Positions 1 to 5,846 are shown, counted from the stretch's first letter. The stretch is 6,593 nt of DNA from an uncultured Clostridia bacterium (GCA_947177825.1 CAMWWA010000076.1:1-6593); one strand, 5' to 3'. The notes: generated by a model not told the origin, from the sequence alone. Translations and numbers: made by a program.

Positions 1-1605
1 ATCTGCAATTGTGCCTTTATATATAATATCATAATTTCTATTTTTCATTATTAAAGAAGAAATAGCTTCTGTACCTATATTTTTTATGCTTGCAGGAATT
101 TCTATTTCGTTTGCAGTAGATGCTAATGCATAATCGCTAATAGCCGTAACTGCATAATTGACGCCTTCGTATGATATGCTTTCCGGAATAATTATCTTTT
201 CTATTTCATCTACTTCTTCTAAACTAATCAAGCCATCATCGTTTAATCTGAAATCGTATTTAATGCCCAAAAATTGTTTTTGGATTGCTACAGTCGCTTC
301 ACCGTCTTTAATGGCAAAACTCAGGTCGTCTACTAAAACGTATTTATAACCGTTTTCGTCTTTGTCGTTGTGCTTGCAATCCCAAATTACGGGAGCATAA
401 CCCTGTCTTGAATCAAGAATACTGTTCCAATCGTCATCCCAATTATCAGGCTTACTTTTCGCTTCACAATAAATAATGCAATATGCTCTATCACCCTGAA
501 AAGCGTCCTTTCCTATTTTAACCACGCTATCGGGTATATAAACGCTTCTTAATTCGGAAGGGACACCCCACGAATGTAAAAAAGCAGATTCTCCTATTTC
601 CGTAACGCTGGAAGGAATATCTACGCTTTGCAAATTCACGCAATAACAAAACGCGCCGTCGCCTATGGTTTTTAAACCGGCTCCGAAATCTATATTTTTT
701 AAGCTAACACAAGAACCGAATGCCGACAAATTTATTGCCGTTACTGAATCGGGGATTTTTATTTCTTTTAAATTTAAGCAAGCATTAAACGCTTGGTTGC
801 CAATGCACGTTACACCTTCGGGTATATCGATTTCAATTAAATTTGCGCATTTTAAAAACGCGCCTTCGCCTATTTCCGTTGCGTTATCTGCCGGTTCCGA
901 ATCGTCTGTGCGGCTTGCGGCGTTAAAAGTTTTAGCCGTAGAGGAAGGCTTAACTTCGTACACCCAAAATTCTTTAAGATTTTTGCAATTTGAAAACGCC
1001 AAATTGCCTATGCTTTTTACCGTGTCGGGCACGACTATACGGGTAATCGTTTCGTTATCACTGAACGCTTCATTGCCAATTGCAATTACGGGTGCGCCGT
1101 CTATTTGCGAGGGGATAAAAATTTTGTCGCCGGTCGCTTCGCCGATTCCTGTCACGCAAACGCCGTCCGAAACGGAAAAAGTAGCTAACCCTTCGGTAGC
1201 GTGGTAACCGCAAACGCCGCAGCTGTTGTCGTTCATTTCGTGAACGACGGTTATAGTTTGATTGCATCTGTCGCAAAGTTGCCAGTGGGAGTGTTCGTCA
1301 AAACGCAGTTTTCCAGTATAATTATGACCGAGTGCCGTACCGCTTTCAAAAATTTCCGTGCCCTTTTCACCGCATTCGCAGGAATAATAGTAAACGGCTT
1401 TTTCGGTGCAGGTTGCCGCAGTCTTAATAAATTTTTCTTCCGCAACCTGTTTGTCAAAAGTATGGCTGTGTGTGTTGTCGGGTGTTTCAATCTGGTCTTT
1501 GTCCGTTCCGTCATCCTTGCTGCCGTTGCATCCGGCAACTCCTAGCAAGCCCGTTGTTGCCAACATTGCGCTCGCAATCAGAAGTGCAATTAGTTTTTTC
1601 TTCAT
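1..1605 (-). CDS. BspA-like leucine-rich-repeat surface lipoprotein (3' end outside window)
   Basis: The frame is open from the ATG at 1605 to the window edge (535 codons, no stop), so the C-terminus is missing. The start is supported by an AAGGAGA ribosome binding site at 1617-1611, five bases upstream. Residues 1-26 form a lipoprotein signal: a KKK n-region, a hydrophobic core and a VAGC lipobox with Cys26 as the lipidation site, so the protein should be anchored to the outer face of the membrane. Residues 46-135 hold a Cys/His-rich segment (HSHTF, C76-x-C78-G, GH94, C111-x-x-C114, C129-x-x-C132-G) resembling small zinc-ribbon-like repeats of clostridial secreted proteins. From about 160 to 375 come BspA-type LRR_5 repeats with the pattern IPxSVTxIGxxAFxxCxNL, interrupted by a Ser/Thr/Asp-rich insert at about 216-243. 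A CEAKSKPDNWDDDWN segment (380-394) and a second, weaker LRR tract (472-519) follow. The family is linked to adhesion; the ligand here is unknown. It has no promoter of its own downstream of the terminator at 1657-1630. Confidence 0.9.
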   Translation of the reverse strand, partial: MKKKLIALLIASAMLATTGLLGVAGCNGSKDDGTDKDQIETPDNTHSHTFDKQVAEEKFIKTAATCTEKAVYYYSCECGEKGTEIFESGTALGHNYTGKLRFDEHSHWQLCDRCNQTITVVHEMNDNSCGVCGYHATEGLATFSVSDGVCVTGIGEATGDKIFIPSQIDGAPVIAIGNEAFSDNETITRIVVPDTVKSIGNLAFSNCKNLKEFWVYEVKPSSTAKTFNAASRTDDSEPADNATEIGEGAFLKCANLIEIDIPEGVTCIGNQAFNACLNLKEIKIPDSVTAINLSAFGSCVSLKNIDFGAGLKTIGDGAFCYCVNLQSVDIPSSVTEIGESAFLHSWGVPSELRSVYIPDSVVKIGKDAFQGDRAYCIIYCEAKSKPDNWDDDWNSILDSRQGYAPVIWDCKHNDKDENGYKYVLVDDLSFAIKDGEATVAIQKQFLGIKYDFRLNDDGLISLEEVDEIEKIIIPESISYEGVNYAVTAISDYALASTANEIEIPASIKNIGTEAISSLIMKNRNYDIIYKGTIAD

Positions 1606-1610
1606 ATGTT

Positions 1611-1617
1611 TCTCCTT
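1611..1617 (-). promoter_or_regulatory. ribosome binding site of the LRR lipoprotein
   Basis: AAGGAGA on the minus strand lies five bases before the ATG at 1605 and fixes the start. It sits only about 13 bases past the U-tract of the upstream terminator, leaving no room for a separate promoter. Confidence 0.85.
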
Positions 1618-1629
1618 TTTTGCGGACAA

Positions 1630-1657
1630 AAAATAAGGGCGACCGTCAAGGTCGCCC
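1630..1657 (-). terminator. intrinsic terminator between structured RNA and LRR lipoprotein
   Basis: On the minus strand GGGCGACC (1657-1650), loop TTGAC and GGTCGCCC (1644-1637) form a perfect 8-bp GC-rich hairpin followed by TTATTTTTT. There is no U-tract on the plus strand, so it acts on leftward transcription only. It ends the structured-RNA transcript and probably also ilvE read-through. It lies before the lipoprotein gene rather than after it, so lipoprotein expression needs read-through, an attenuation decision, or a weak internal promoter. Its 3' arm can also pair with GGCGACGTTAAGGT at 1680-1667, giving an alternative and longer stem. Confidence 0.85.
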
Positions 1658-1818
1658 GCATAAAGTACCTTAACGTCGCCAAACAATCTTTCTGGTTATT
1701 TTGCGGTATTATGAGATACGCTTAAAAGAAAACACAGAAATAGGTACAACTATGCCTGAAACTATGTTTTCTCAAAAACGTAAAAAAATACCGCTTGTTA
1801 TTCAGATTGCTTGGCAAC
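1631..1818 (-). ncRNA. unassigned rod-shaped structured RNA (6S-like RNA or orphan regulatory leader)
   Basis: No ORF explains this stretch. Read on the minus strand from the predicted start near 1818, it folds into a long rod. A 15-bp closing helix joins GTTGCCAAGCAATCT (1818-1804) to AGATTGTTTGGCGAC (1689-1675), with two G-U pairs. An asymmetric bubble follows (1803-1795 opposite 1702-1690). Then come GCGGTATT (1794-1787) with AATACCGC (1710-1703), TACG (1782-1779) with CGTA (1720-1717), and GAGAAAACATAG (1773-1762) with CTGTGTTTTCTT (1737-1726), capped by a loop around 1761-1738. The length is about 144 nt to the closing helix or about 188 nt with the terminator. A single long rod with a central bubble, its own promoter and a terminator is the architecture of 6S RNA, which binds RNA polymerase. 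The position directly before a terminator and a coding sequence also fits a regulatory leader. I do not recognise conserved nucleotides of a known riboswitch class. The pairing is seen directly; the identity is inference. Confidence 0.6.
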
Positions 1819-1822
1819 ATTC

Positions 1823-1851
1823 ATTATAACAAAAGCGGTAGTTATATTCAA
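1823..1851 (-). promoter_or_regulatory. sigma-A-type promoter of the structured RNA
   Basis: On the minus strand TTGAAT (1851-1846) and a perfect TATAAT (1828-1823) are separated by 17 bp. The predicted transcription start at about 1818-1816 coincides with the first base of the closing helix of the structured RNA, which supports both calls. Confidence 0.8.
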
Positions 1852-1880
1852 GTGTTTAACTAAAAAATTTAAATTCTGGT

Positions 1881-2903
1881 TTACTTAATTTCGTGCAGCC
1901 AGCCGTCGGGGGCTTCTATCGTGCCCATCTGAATACCCGTCAGCGTGTCGTAAAGCTTCTTGGTGACCTCGCCCATCTTATCCATACCCGAGGGCAGGCA
2001 AATTTCTTTGCCGTGGTCCACAATCTTTCCGACGGGCGAAATGACCGCCGCCGTGCCGCACAGTCCGCACTCGGCAAACCCGTAAACCTCTTCAAGCTTA
2101 ACGGGGCGGTGCTCCACGGTCAGTCCCAGATATTTTTCGGCAACGTAGCAGAGCGAACGGCGCGTAATGGAGGGGAGTATGCTGTCCGACTTGGGCGTAA
2201 CCACCTTGCCGTCCCTGGTCACGAACAAAAAGTTTGCGCCGCCCGTCTCCTCGACGAAGGTGCGCGTGCCCGCGTCCAGATACATATTCTCGTCAAACCC
2301 TTTTTCGTGCGCGTCTACTATGGCGTGCAGGCTCATCGCGTAATTCAAGCCCGCTTTTATGTGCCCCGTGCCGTGCGGCGCCGCCCTGTCGAAATCGCAC
2401 ACGCGTATAGTCAAAGGCTTAACGCCGCCCTTGAAGTAGGGACCGACGGGGGTTGCGAACAGTCTGAACTGGTATTCCGCAGCAGGCTTAACGCCTATAA
2501 CGGGCGAGGAGCCGAACATATAGGGGCGCAGATACAAAGTCGCGCCGCTGCCGTAGGGGGGGACGAAATCCCTGTTTGCCGCAACCACTTCCTCAACCGC
2601 CTTAATAAACATTCCTTCGGGCAGAACGGGCATTTCCAGCCGTGCGGCGGACTGCGCCATTCTCTCGTCGTTAAGGTCGGGGCGGAAGGTGACCACGCGC
2701 CCGTCCCTGGTGGTGTAGGCTTTCAGTCCCTCGAACGCGGTCTGCGCGTATTGCAGCACGCCGGCGCACTCCGAAATGACCAGTTTATCGTCGGTCGTCA
2801 AGCCGCCTTGATTCCATTTGCCGTTCTTATATTCCGCAACGAAGCGGTAGGGAGTTTTGATATAACCAAACCCCAGTTCGCCCCAGTTTATATCAGCCGC
2901 CAT
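1881..2903 (-). CDS. ilvE: branched-chain amino acid aminotransferase
   Basis: This is a 340-residue, full-length fold-type IV, PLP-dependent aminotransferase of the BCAT group. It interconverts leucine, isoleucine and valine with their 2-oxo acids using glutamate/2-oxoglutarate in the cytoplasm, as the last step of synthesis or the first of breakdown. Visible signatures are QTAFEGLKAY (54-63), RPDLNDERM (74-82), LYLRPYMFG (123-131), the PLP-binding lysine K183 in GHIKAGLNYA, EETGGANFLFV (218-228, the cofactor-contacting Glu/Asn segment), LPSITRRSL (243-251) and GTAAVISPVG (283-292). A CxxC pair (C279, C282) lies just before the last motif; it is not at the position of the redox CxxC of mammalian BCATs, and its role is unknown. 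The ATG at 2903 is preceded by AAAGAGG at 2920-2914. The gene is monocistronic as far as seen, transcribed from its own promoter divergently from recX. No leader peptide, T-box or attenuator is visible, and no strong terminator directly follows the stop. Confidence 0.97.
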   Translation of the reverse strand: MAADINWGELGFGYIKTPYRFVAEYKNGKWNQGGLTTDDKLVISECAGVLQYAQTAFEGLKAYTTRDGRVVTFRPDLNDERMAQSAARLEMPVLPEGMFIKAVEEVVAANRDFVPPYGSGATLYLRPYMFGSSPVIGVKPAAEYQFRLFATPVGPYFKGGVKPLTIRVCDFDRAAPHGTGHIKAGLNYAMSLHAIVDAHEKGFDENMYLDAGTRTFVEETGGANFLFVTRDGKVVTPKSDSILPSITRRSLCYVAEKYLGLTVEHRPVKLEEVYGFAECGLCGTAAVISPVGKIVDHGKEICLPSGMDKMGEVTKKLYDTLTGIQMGTIEAPDGWLHEIK

Positions 2904-2945
2904 AAAAATTTAACCTCTTTTCAGCCATAAAATCAATTTTTTATT

Positions 2946-2974
2946 ATTATATAACCGCAAGGCGATAAAGTCAA
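2946..2974 (-). promoter_or_regulatory. promoter of ilvE
   Basis: On the minus strand TTGACT (2974-2969) and TATAAT (2951-2946) are spaced by 17 bp, close to the sigma-A consensus. The predicted start near 2940 leaves a short leader of roughly 36 nt with AAAGAGG before the ATG at 2903. Confidence 0.85.
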
Positions 2975-2983
2975 TTGATTGAC
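2970..2983. repeat. inverted repeat formed by two back-to-back -35 boxes
   Basis: GTCAAT-TG-ATTGAC is a perfect 6-bp inverted repeat with a 2-bp centre. It covers most of the -35 box of ilvE (2974-2969) and of recX (2979-2984). It may be an operator for a dimeric regulator acting on both genes, or simply the result of two consensus TTGAC elements facing away from each other. Confidence 0.5.
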
Positions 2984-3007
2984 AAAATACTTTCACAATG
3001 ATAAAAT
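2979..3007 (+). promoter_or_regulatory. promoter of the recX-birA-nnrE/D operon
   Basis: A perfect TTGACA (2979-2984), a 17-bp spacer and TAAAAT (3002-3007) form a strong sigma-A-type promoter. The expected start is about 3013-3016, on or within a few bases of the recX ATG at 3016. This rules out the in-frame ATG at 2998 for this transcript and predicts a leaderless mRNA. Confidence 0.85.
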
Positions 3008-3015
3008 ATCCTCGT

Positions 3016-3624
3016 ATGGCAAAGATTACTTCGATTGAACCGCAGGTCAAGGACAAGTCGCGCTGCAGCGTTTTTGTCGACGGAAGGTTCTATTGCGGAA
3101 TAAAACTCGAAGTTGCCGTAAAGCACCGTCTTAAAGCCGGAACGGAGATAGACAAAGCCGAGCTGGACAGAATTCAGCTGGAAACCGAAAAGGCGCAGGC
3201 GGTGGACAAGGCGCTCACGCACATATCGGTCAGCCCCAAGACCGAAAAGCAGATGCGCGATTTTCTCACCAAAAAGGGATACGTCGGGGCGGTTGTCGAA
3301 TACGTTATGGAAAGGCTGCATTACTACGGCTACGTGGACGACAAAGAATATTGCCGCGCGTACGTGAACAGCGTTTCCAACAAGAGCAAGCGCGCAATCG
3401 AGGTCGAGCTTTTAAAGCGCGGCGCCGATAAGGGCGCGGTTGAAGAGGCGCTTGCGGACTACGAGGACGACGAGGATAATATACTCATTCTTCTTAAAAA
3501 ATATCTGAGAGGAAAAGAGCCGACAAAAGAGAACGTGTATAAAGGCTGCCGCTACCTCGTTTCGAGGGGATACGATTACGACGCGGTAAAGAGCGCAAGC
3601 GAGAGAATAGATGAAGAAGATTAA
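3016..3624 (+). CDS. recX: RecX family regulator of RecA recombinase
   Basis: This 202-residue protein fits the RecX family, helical-repeat proteins that bind in the groove of RecA filaments and modulate, usually inhibit, recombination and LexA coprotease activity in the cytoplasm. The N-terminus MAKITSIEPQVKDKSRCSVF (1-20) followed by VDGRFYCGI matches the usual family opening. Repeats are visible as KTEKQMRDFLTKKGY (75-89), YVDDKEYCRAYVNSVSNKSK (106-125) continuing into IEVELLKRGADKGAVEEAL, and the terminal YLVSRGYDYDAVKSA (180-194). The ATG at 3016 is preferred over the in-frame ATG at 2998: it matches the family N-terminus, and the promoter -10 box (3002-3007) overlaps the would-be extra codons. 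No Shine-Dalgarno sequence precedes either ATG, so leaderless initiation is likely. The gene overlaps birA by 14 bp and is not next to recA here, so the operon does not itself reveal SOS control; no obvious LexA box was seen at the promoter. Confidence 0.92.
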   Translation: MAKITSIEPQVKDKSRCSVFVDGRFYCGIKLEVAVKHRLKAGTEIDKAELDRIQLETEKAQAVDKALTHISVSPKTEKQMRDFLTKKGYVGAVVEYVMERLHYYGYVDDKEYCRAYVNSVSNKSKRAIEVELLKRGADKGAVEEALADYEDDEDNILILLKKYLRGKEPTKENVYKGCRYLVSRGYDYDAVKSASERIDEED

Positions 3625-4318
3625 GATAATCGAGCTCGAAGAGATAGACAGCACCAACGAATTTTGCAAGAGATTTAATTTCGAAGAGGACGTCATAGTC
3701 GTTGCGGAAAAGCAGGTAAAGGGCAAGGGCACCAACGGCAGGGAGTTCGTTTCCGACGAGGGCGGACTGTACGTTTCCTTAATGAGAAGGCTGCCGAACT
3801 TCGACTTTAAAAACACCTTTTCGATTATGATAAACGCGTGCGTCGCGGTGTGCAAAACGGTGGAAAGCTTCGGGCTGAATCCGACCGTAAAGTGGGCAAA
3901 CGACGTCTTGGTGGACGGCAGAAAAATCTGCGGCACGCTTATTGAAAACAGGCTGGGCGCGGACAACGTGTGCTCCTCGATAGTGGGCATAGGCATCAAC
4001 GTAAACAACGTTCTGCCCGACGAACTTAAGGAAACCGCCACGACGATGAGCGAGCAGAAGGGCGGCAAAAAGTTGTCCGTAAAGAGAATACGGGCGCGGC
4101 TTGTGAAATATCTTAAAAAGCAGTACGACGTAAACGAATACAAAAAGTACGTGGACTGGTTCGGACAGGAAGTCTATCTGGACAGTAACGGACAGCGCAC
4201 CGAAGCAATCGCGCTGGACGTGGACGCCGACGGAAGTCTGGTGTGTGAAATCAAAGGACAAATAAAAAAAATCAGCAGTGCTGAAATGAGTTTGAGGTTA
4301 AAATGCAAATCTATCTGA
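3611..4318 (+). CDS. birA: biotin--[biotin carboxyl-carrier protein] ligase, class I (no DNA-binding domain)
   Basis: The 235-residue protein is a monofunctional biotin protein ligase. It makes biotinyl-5'-AMP from biotin and ATP and transfers biotin to the lysine of carrier domains such as that of acetyl-CoA carboxylase. Landmarks in order: DSTN (13-16, biotin pocket), the adenylate-binding loop GKGTNGR (38-44), KWANDVLVDGRKICG (94-108, with the conserved K-W-x-N-D and the lysine K105), GIGINVNN (126-133), and a C-terminal SH3-like domain (about 184-228). The protein begins directly at the catalytic domain, so the winged-helix repressor domain of bifunctional BirA is absent and it should not regulate transcription. 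The loop is usually GRGRRGR-like; GKGTNGR keeps the glycines and the last arginine but loses two basic residues, so substrate retention may differ. The start ATG lies inside the recX 3' end after a weak GAGAGA (3601-3606), pointing to translational coupling. Confidence 0.95.
   Translation: MKKIKIIELEEIDSTNEFCKRFNFEEDVIVVAEKQVKGKGTNGREFVSDEGGLYVSLMRRLPNFDFKNTFSIMINACVAVCKTVESFGLNPTVKWANDVLVDGRKICGTLIENRLGADNVCSSIVGIGINVNNVLPDELKETATTMSEQKGGKKLSVKRIRARLVKYLKKQYDVNEYKKYVDWFGQEVYLDSNGQRTEAIALDVDADGSLVCEIKGQIKKISSAEMSLRLKCKSI
4294..4297 (+). promoter_or_regulatory. ribosome binding site of nnrE/D
   Basis: GAGG lies five bases before the ATG at 4303, inside the birA coding region. It supports this start and the 16-bp birA/nnrE-D overlap. 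Confidence 0.6.
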
Positions 4319-5730
4319 CTAGTGCGCAGGAGCGCGAAGCTGACAAAAACGCCATAAGCTTCGGTTTATCTTCCGAAGTGCTGATGAAGAGAGCGGGGCG
4401 CGCCCTTGCCGACGAGGTACAGGCAGTCGCTACGGCTCGCAATGCCGAAAAGATTTTGCTTGTGTGCGGCACGGGCAACAACGCAGGCGACGGCTACGTT
4501 GCCGCAAGGGAGCTTATCGCACGCGGATACAACGTTTCGGTTTATTCGTGCGAGGGCGAAATTTCAATCGGCTGCAAGCGCGAAAAGAAGAGATACACGG
4601 GCAAGTTCACCCGTACCATTTCGGGCGATATAATCGTCGACTGTATTTTCGGCACGGGACTCAACCGCAAATTGCAGGGCGAGCACGCTTCCGCGGTCCG
4701 CAAGATAAACCAGAGCAGCGCGTACGTAATCGCGGCGGATATTCCCAGCGGTCTCAACGGCGACAACGGCATAGTCATGGGCACGGCGGTAAAAGCCGAC
4801 CTGACGGTTGCGCTCGGTCACATCAAGCTGGGCTGCGTGTTCGGCGACGGCGTGGATTACTGCGGTAAGATTGTCGTTAAAGATATCGGCGTCGCGGCGG
4901 ACGAAAGCTGCGCCAAGGCGGTGGAGGACGAGGACGTTGCGGCGTTCTACAAGCCCCGCAAGCGCAACTCCAACAAGGGCGACTACGGCTCGGCATGCAT
5001 CGTTGCCGGCTCGGAAGAATATCTCGGCGCGGCGGGTTTGAGCATATCCTCGGCGCTTCGTTCGGGCTGCGGCTACGTTCACGCAGTAGTGCCCGAAAAG
5101 CTGAAATACAGCCTGGCGGCGGCTCATCCCCAGTGCATTTACAGCTCCGTTCCCGATTTGCAGGCGGACGCAATTGCAATAGGTATGGGCGTCGGCTGCA
5201 CGCAGGACGCATACAACCTTCTTTGCGCGCTTTTGAAATCTTACAAGGGCAAGCTTATAATCGACGGTGACGGCTTGAATCTGCTTGCAAAGTACGGCAA
5301 GGACATTCTGCCCGAAAGCAAGGCGGAAATTCTGTTGACGCCCCACGTCGGCGAAATGGCAAGGCTGTGCGGAGTGGAAAAGCAGGCCGTGCTCAACGAC
5401 CCCTTCGGCGTGGCTAAAAAATTCGCGGCGGAATATAATGTAACAGTACACCTCAAAAACGCCGTATCGATAACGACGAACGGCAAAATTTCCACCCTGT
5501 CGGTGCGCGGCACGAGCGCGCTTGCAAAGGCAGGCAGCGGAGATTTGCTTGCGGGGCTCATCTGCGGTAACGCCGCGCGCGGGCTCAGCGTGTTCGACGC
5601 GGCGGTATGTTCGCAGTACGTTCTGGGCTGTGCCGCCGAGGTATGTTCGGAAGAAATGTACGACGGTGCGGTTACGGCTGCAGACCTTGTGAATAATTTA
5701 CACGTTGCGATAAAACGCTTGACGCGTTGA
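4303..5730 (+). CDS. nnrE-nnrD: bifunctional NAD(P)H-hydrate epimerase / ADP-dependent NAD(P)H-hydrate dehydratase
   Basis: This 475-residue fusion repairs damaged NADH and NADPH. The N-terminal YjeF_N domain (about 1-205) epimerises R- to S-NAD(P)HX, and the C-terminal ribokinase-like YjeF_C domain (about 215-475) dehydrates S-NAD(P)HX with ADP. N-domain landmarks are GTGNNAGDG (56-64), DCIFGTGL (113-120) and AADIPSGLNGDNG (144-156). C-domain landmarks are KGDYGSACIVAGS (225-237), DGDGLNLL (321-328), TPHVGEMARL (346-355), K385 in HLKNAVSI, and ALAKAGSGDLLAG (406-418), the anion-hole/catalytic-Asp motif, here GSGD instead of the commoner GTGD. Length and domain order match the common bacterial fusion, and both active sites look intact. 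It is the last gene of the recX-birA unit, starting 16 bp before the birA stop. No terminator is visible after the stop at 5730; the next promoter's -35 box lies within its last codons. Confidence 0.97.
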   Translation: MQIYLTSAQEREADKNAISFGLSSEVLMKRAGRALADEVQAVATARNAEKILLVCGTGNNAGDGYVAARELIARGYNVSVYSCEGEISIGCKREKKRYTGKFTRTISGDIIVDCIFGTGLNRKLQGEHASAVRKINQSSAYVIAADIPSGLNGDNGIVMGTAVKADLTVALGHIKLGCVFGDGVDYCGKIVVKDIGVAADESCAKAVEDEDVAAFYKPRKRNSNKGDYGSACIVAGSEEYLGAAGLSISSALRSGCGYVHAVVPEKLKYSLAAAHPQCIYSSVPDLQADAIAIGMGVGCTQDAYNLLCALLKSYKGKLIIDGDGLNLLAKYGKDILPESKAEILLTPHVGEMARLCGVEKQAVLNDPFGVAKKFAAEYNVTVHLKNAVSITTNGKISTLSVRGTSALAKAGSGDLLAGLICGNAARGLSVFDAAVCSQYVLGCAAEVCSEEMYDGAVTAADLVNNLHVAIKRLTR

Positions 5731-5747
5731 AAATTGCGTGATATATT
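5719..5747 (+). promoter_or_regulatory. promoter of the Mn2+ riboswitch / cation exchanger unit
   Basis: TTGACG (5719-5724), inside the last codons of nnrE/D, is followed after 17 bp by TATATT (5742-5747). The predicted start near 5754 coincides with the 5' strand of the riboswitch P1 helix. A perfect TATAAT at 5747-5752 is an alternative -10 box but has no well-spaced -35 box. Confidence 0.7.
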
Positions 5748-5754
5748 ATAATTG

Positions 5755-5846
5755 TTGAAAGGGAGTAGTTAAAGGCAGACTTCGTCATCACAGCGCAACC
5801 GCTCGGGGTCTGACACCGCTATTTACGACGGTAACAAGACTTTTAA
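5755..5846 (+). promoter_or_regulatory. yybP-ykoY Mn2+ riboswitch aptamer
   Basis: The conserved yybP-ykoY elements are present in order. P1 5' strand TTGAAAG (5755-5761) runs into loop L1 GGGAGTAG (5761-5768); then GTCATCACA (5784-5792), CTCGGGGTCTGACA (5802-5815), a hairpin closed by ACCG/CGGT (5815-5818 with 5829-5832), the AACAAGAC segment (5833-5840) and P1 3' strand CTTTTAA (5840-5846). The family senses Mn2+ between loops L1 and L3. The P1 3' strand is also the 5' arm of the following terminator, so the two helices exclude each other: Mn2+ binding should stabilise P1 and turn the gene on. The target is the cation exchanger starting at 5914. Confidence 0.95.

Noticed and set aside
665..1207. 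Plus-strand ORF (180 codons) inside the lipoprotein region
   Set aside because: It is the complement of the LRR repeats, which read cleanly on the minus strand with a signal peptide and ribosome binding site.
1710..1738. CATAAT on the minus strand as a promoter for the lipoprotein
   Set aside because: The hexamer 17 bp upstream (TGTGTT) is a poor -35 match; kept only as an alternative within a finding.
1631..1818. T-box leader, c-di-GMP, cobalamin, SAM or another well-known riboswitch
   Set aside because: None of the conserved sequence signatures I know for these classes is present, and the fold is a simple rod rather than a multi-branched aptamer.
1861..1880. AATTTAAATT followed by TTTTT just after the ilvE stop, as a terminator
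   Set aside because: The stem would be short, entirely A-T and without a usable loop; too weak to call.
2893..2928. Short 11-codon uORF (ATG at 2928) overlapping the ilvE start
   Set aside because: It has no ribosome binding site and no run of Leu/Ile/Val codons typical of an attenuator leader peptide; probably chance.
1893..2930. Long plus-strand ORF (345 codons) opposite ilvE
   Set aside because: It is a shadow of the GC-rich ilvE gene. It has no ribosome binding site and no recognisable domain, and ilvE on the other strand is a certain family member.
2998..3015. ATG at 2998 as the recX start
   Set aside because: It lies within the promoter spacer, upstream of the predicted transcription start. 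It has no ribosome binding site and adds residues not seen at RecX N-termini.
4564..5451. Long minus-strand ORF (295 codons) opposite nnrE/D
   Set aside because: Antisense shadow of a well-conserved fusion enzyme, with no start signals and no recognisable motifs.
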